From the NCBI GenBank assembly GCA_024529925.1, contig JAFEUB010001038.1:4312001-4376000 (forward strand): 64,000 bases of DNA. Direction: 5' to 3'. Shown piece by piece: positions 62,883-64,000 of this stretch. The DNA is from Ophthalmolycus amberensis (lineage: Eukaryota > Chordata > Actinopteri > Perciformes > Zoarcidae). The position numbers and the translations under genes were made by a program. The notes under the pieces were generated by a model. That model searched no databases. It was given only the letters and a program-made list of their open reading frames with translations, and was not told where the DNA came from. The stretch's first letter is position 1. Each line of letters starts with the position of its first letter.

Positions 62883-63910
62883 GTGAGTTTTTGCATCATT
62901 AAATGGCAGCTATAATATTTGTAACTGTTATATTGTAGCCTATTGTTGCAGCTGGCTAACTGTTGGTGCGCACTTCATGCTTCACAGCTAAACTCAGCTT
63001 GTCCATTTGTCATTAACCGGCTCCTCGCTCCCACAAGCAGCCTATGCTAGGCTACATACAGGAGTTTGTTTTACCAGGTGTGTTAATTATGCGTCAGAAC
63101 AGACGCGCGTTCCGTTTGCGTTCTTCTTGTAAGGGACTGGTGACAAGTAGCCTAAAGCAGCCCTGTATAAGAAGTTATTATTGGACCAAGTATTTGTTGT
63201 TTTAGCATTGTAATATTCGAGGTGAGAATAGAATACATATTTAAAGCGTTGTTATCTTCCCTCTGGGGGGATTTTATCATCTCAACAGAATGTTCTTGAC
63301 CTTTCAAGCAGTGCATGTCGGGTCTGAGGCGCCTTGCTTGCTCAGTTCCTTTCCCAATGAAAATGCCTCTTGGTTAGGGAGATAGATATTTGAAAACAAG
63401 AATTGTTCGTTTTTTGAAGGACTTTGCTGTGTTTAGACTTTTAGAACTTGGTAATACGACTTATTTTTGGAGAAAACATCTTTTAAACTAGATTTGAGGA
63501 GATGGGGGACTTAAAACTCGGAATAGATTTATTATTTTCAAAAGGTTTGCCCTCTGCAACACATCTGGCCACATCTGCAGGATTTTCTTCAGCACACGTC
63601 CAGCCCCTGCAATCCACTGCATCGAGCCTGCACCGTTAAAGTTTTTTTTGGGGGGGGGGGGGGGGGCGGGGGTTCCTTATCCGAGGCGAGGGTCTAAGGA
63701 CATGTACAGATCTTAAAGCCCCTTGATGCAAATTTGTAATATGGGGCTCTATAAATAAAAAAAGTATTCAACTTGCTGTCAATCTGTAACCTGAGCCATT
63801 CACATTTCACAGAACGATTTATGTTTGAGGAAGAGTCCAGTAAATGGTGTTTGAGTGTGGCAGTTTGGTGCATTTGTGGACAAACAGTAGACTGTCCCGC
63901 ACATTACAAT

Positions 63911-63952
<42 letters not shown>

Positions 63953-64000
63953 CAAAGAGGAAAGGGGAGAAAATAAAAATCAAATAAAGAAAATCTGTGA
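62883..64000. other. Right end of window, no gene seen
   Basis: If the preceding donor is real, this is its intron. It contains a G-rich run at about 63640-63672, a CA microsatellite at 63914-63951 and no supported exon. Confidence 0.5.
63914..63951. repeat. (CA)n microsatellite
   Basis: About 19 CA units near the end of the window. Confidence 0.95.

Overview
This window is genomic DNA of a ray-finned fish, most likely a spiny-rayed (percomorph-type) teleost. The clues are compact GT/AG introns, dense CA/GT, CT and homopolymer microsatellites, several teleost-type dispersed repeats, and vertebrate genes with clean exon phases. The species cannot be named from the sequence.

One gene dominates. 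frmpd4 (FERM and PDZ domain containing 4, also called Preso) runs on the + strand from about 1.6 kb or 15.0 kb to about 45.5 kb. The most secure model starts with a small coding exon at 15039-15079, followed by 15 exons between 28279 and 44306. They encode a degenerate WW-like segment, a PDZ domain, a complete FERM domain, a long disordered acidic and proline-rich tail, and a C-terminal helical domain. The model is about 2004 residues once three one-base frame discrepancies are allowed for. Two other ATG-containing segments (1639-1886 and 6353-6402) end at good splice donors in the same phase as the 15039 exon. They look like alternative 5' exons from separate promoters.

A compact six-exon gene follows on the same strand at 46299-48616. 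It encodes 257 residues with a TPR-like helical region. I do not recognise the family. Its polyadenylation signal is at 49304. Between the two genes lies an isolated 84-bp exon-like segment (45563-45646).

From about 49.3 to 62.5 kb I find no convincing gene, only AT-rich non-coding DNA, repeats and homopolymers. At 62.57-62.88 kb a GC-rich promoter-like patch ends at a consensus splice donor. This may be the 5' exon of a gene continuing to the right of the window.

The points most worth a second look are: the alternative 5' ends of frmpd4; the three same-direction frame breaks; the weak WW domain; the long C-terminal extension past the position where the mammalian protein ends in a PDZ ligand; the CA repeat against an internal FERM-linker splice donor; the unrecognised 257-residue gene; a perfect 14-bp-arm hairpin at 29666-29701; and three dispersed repeat families.
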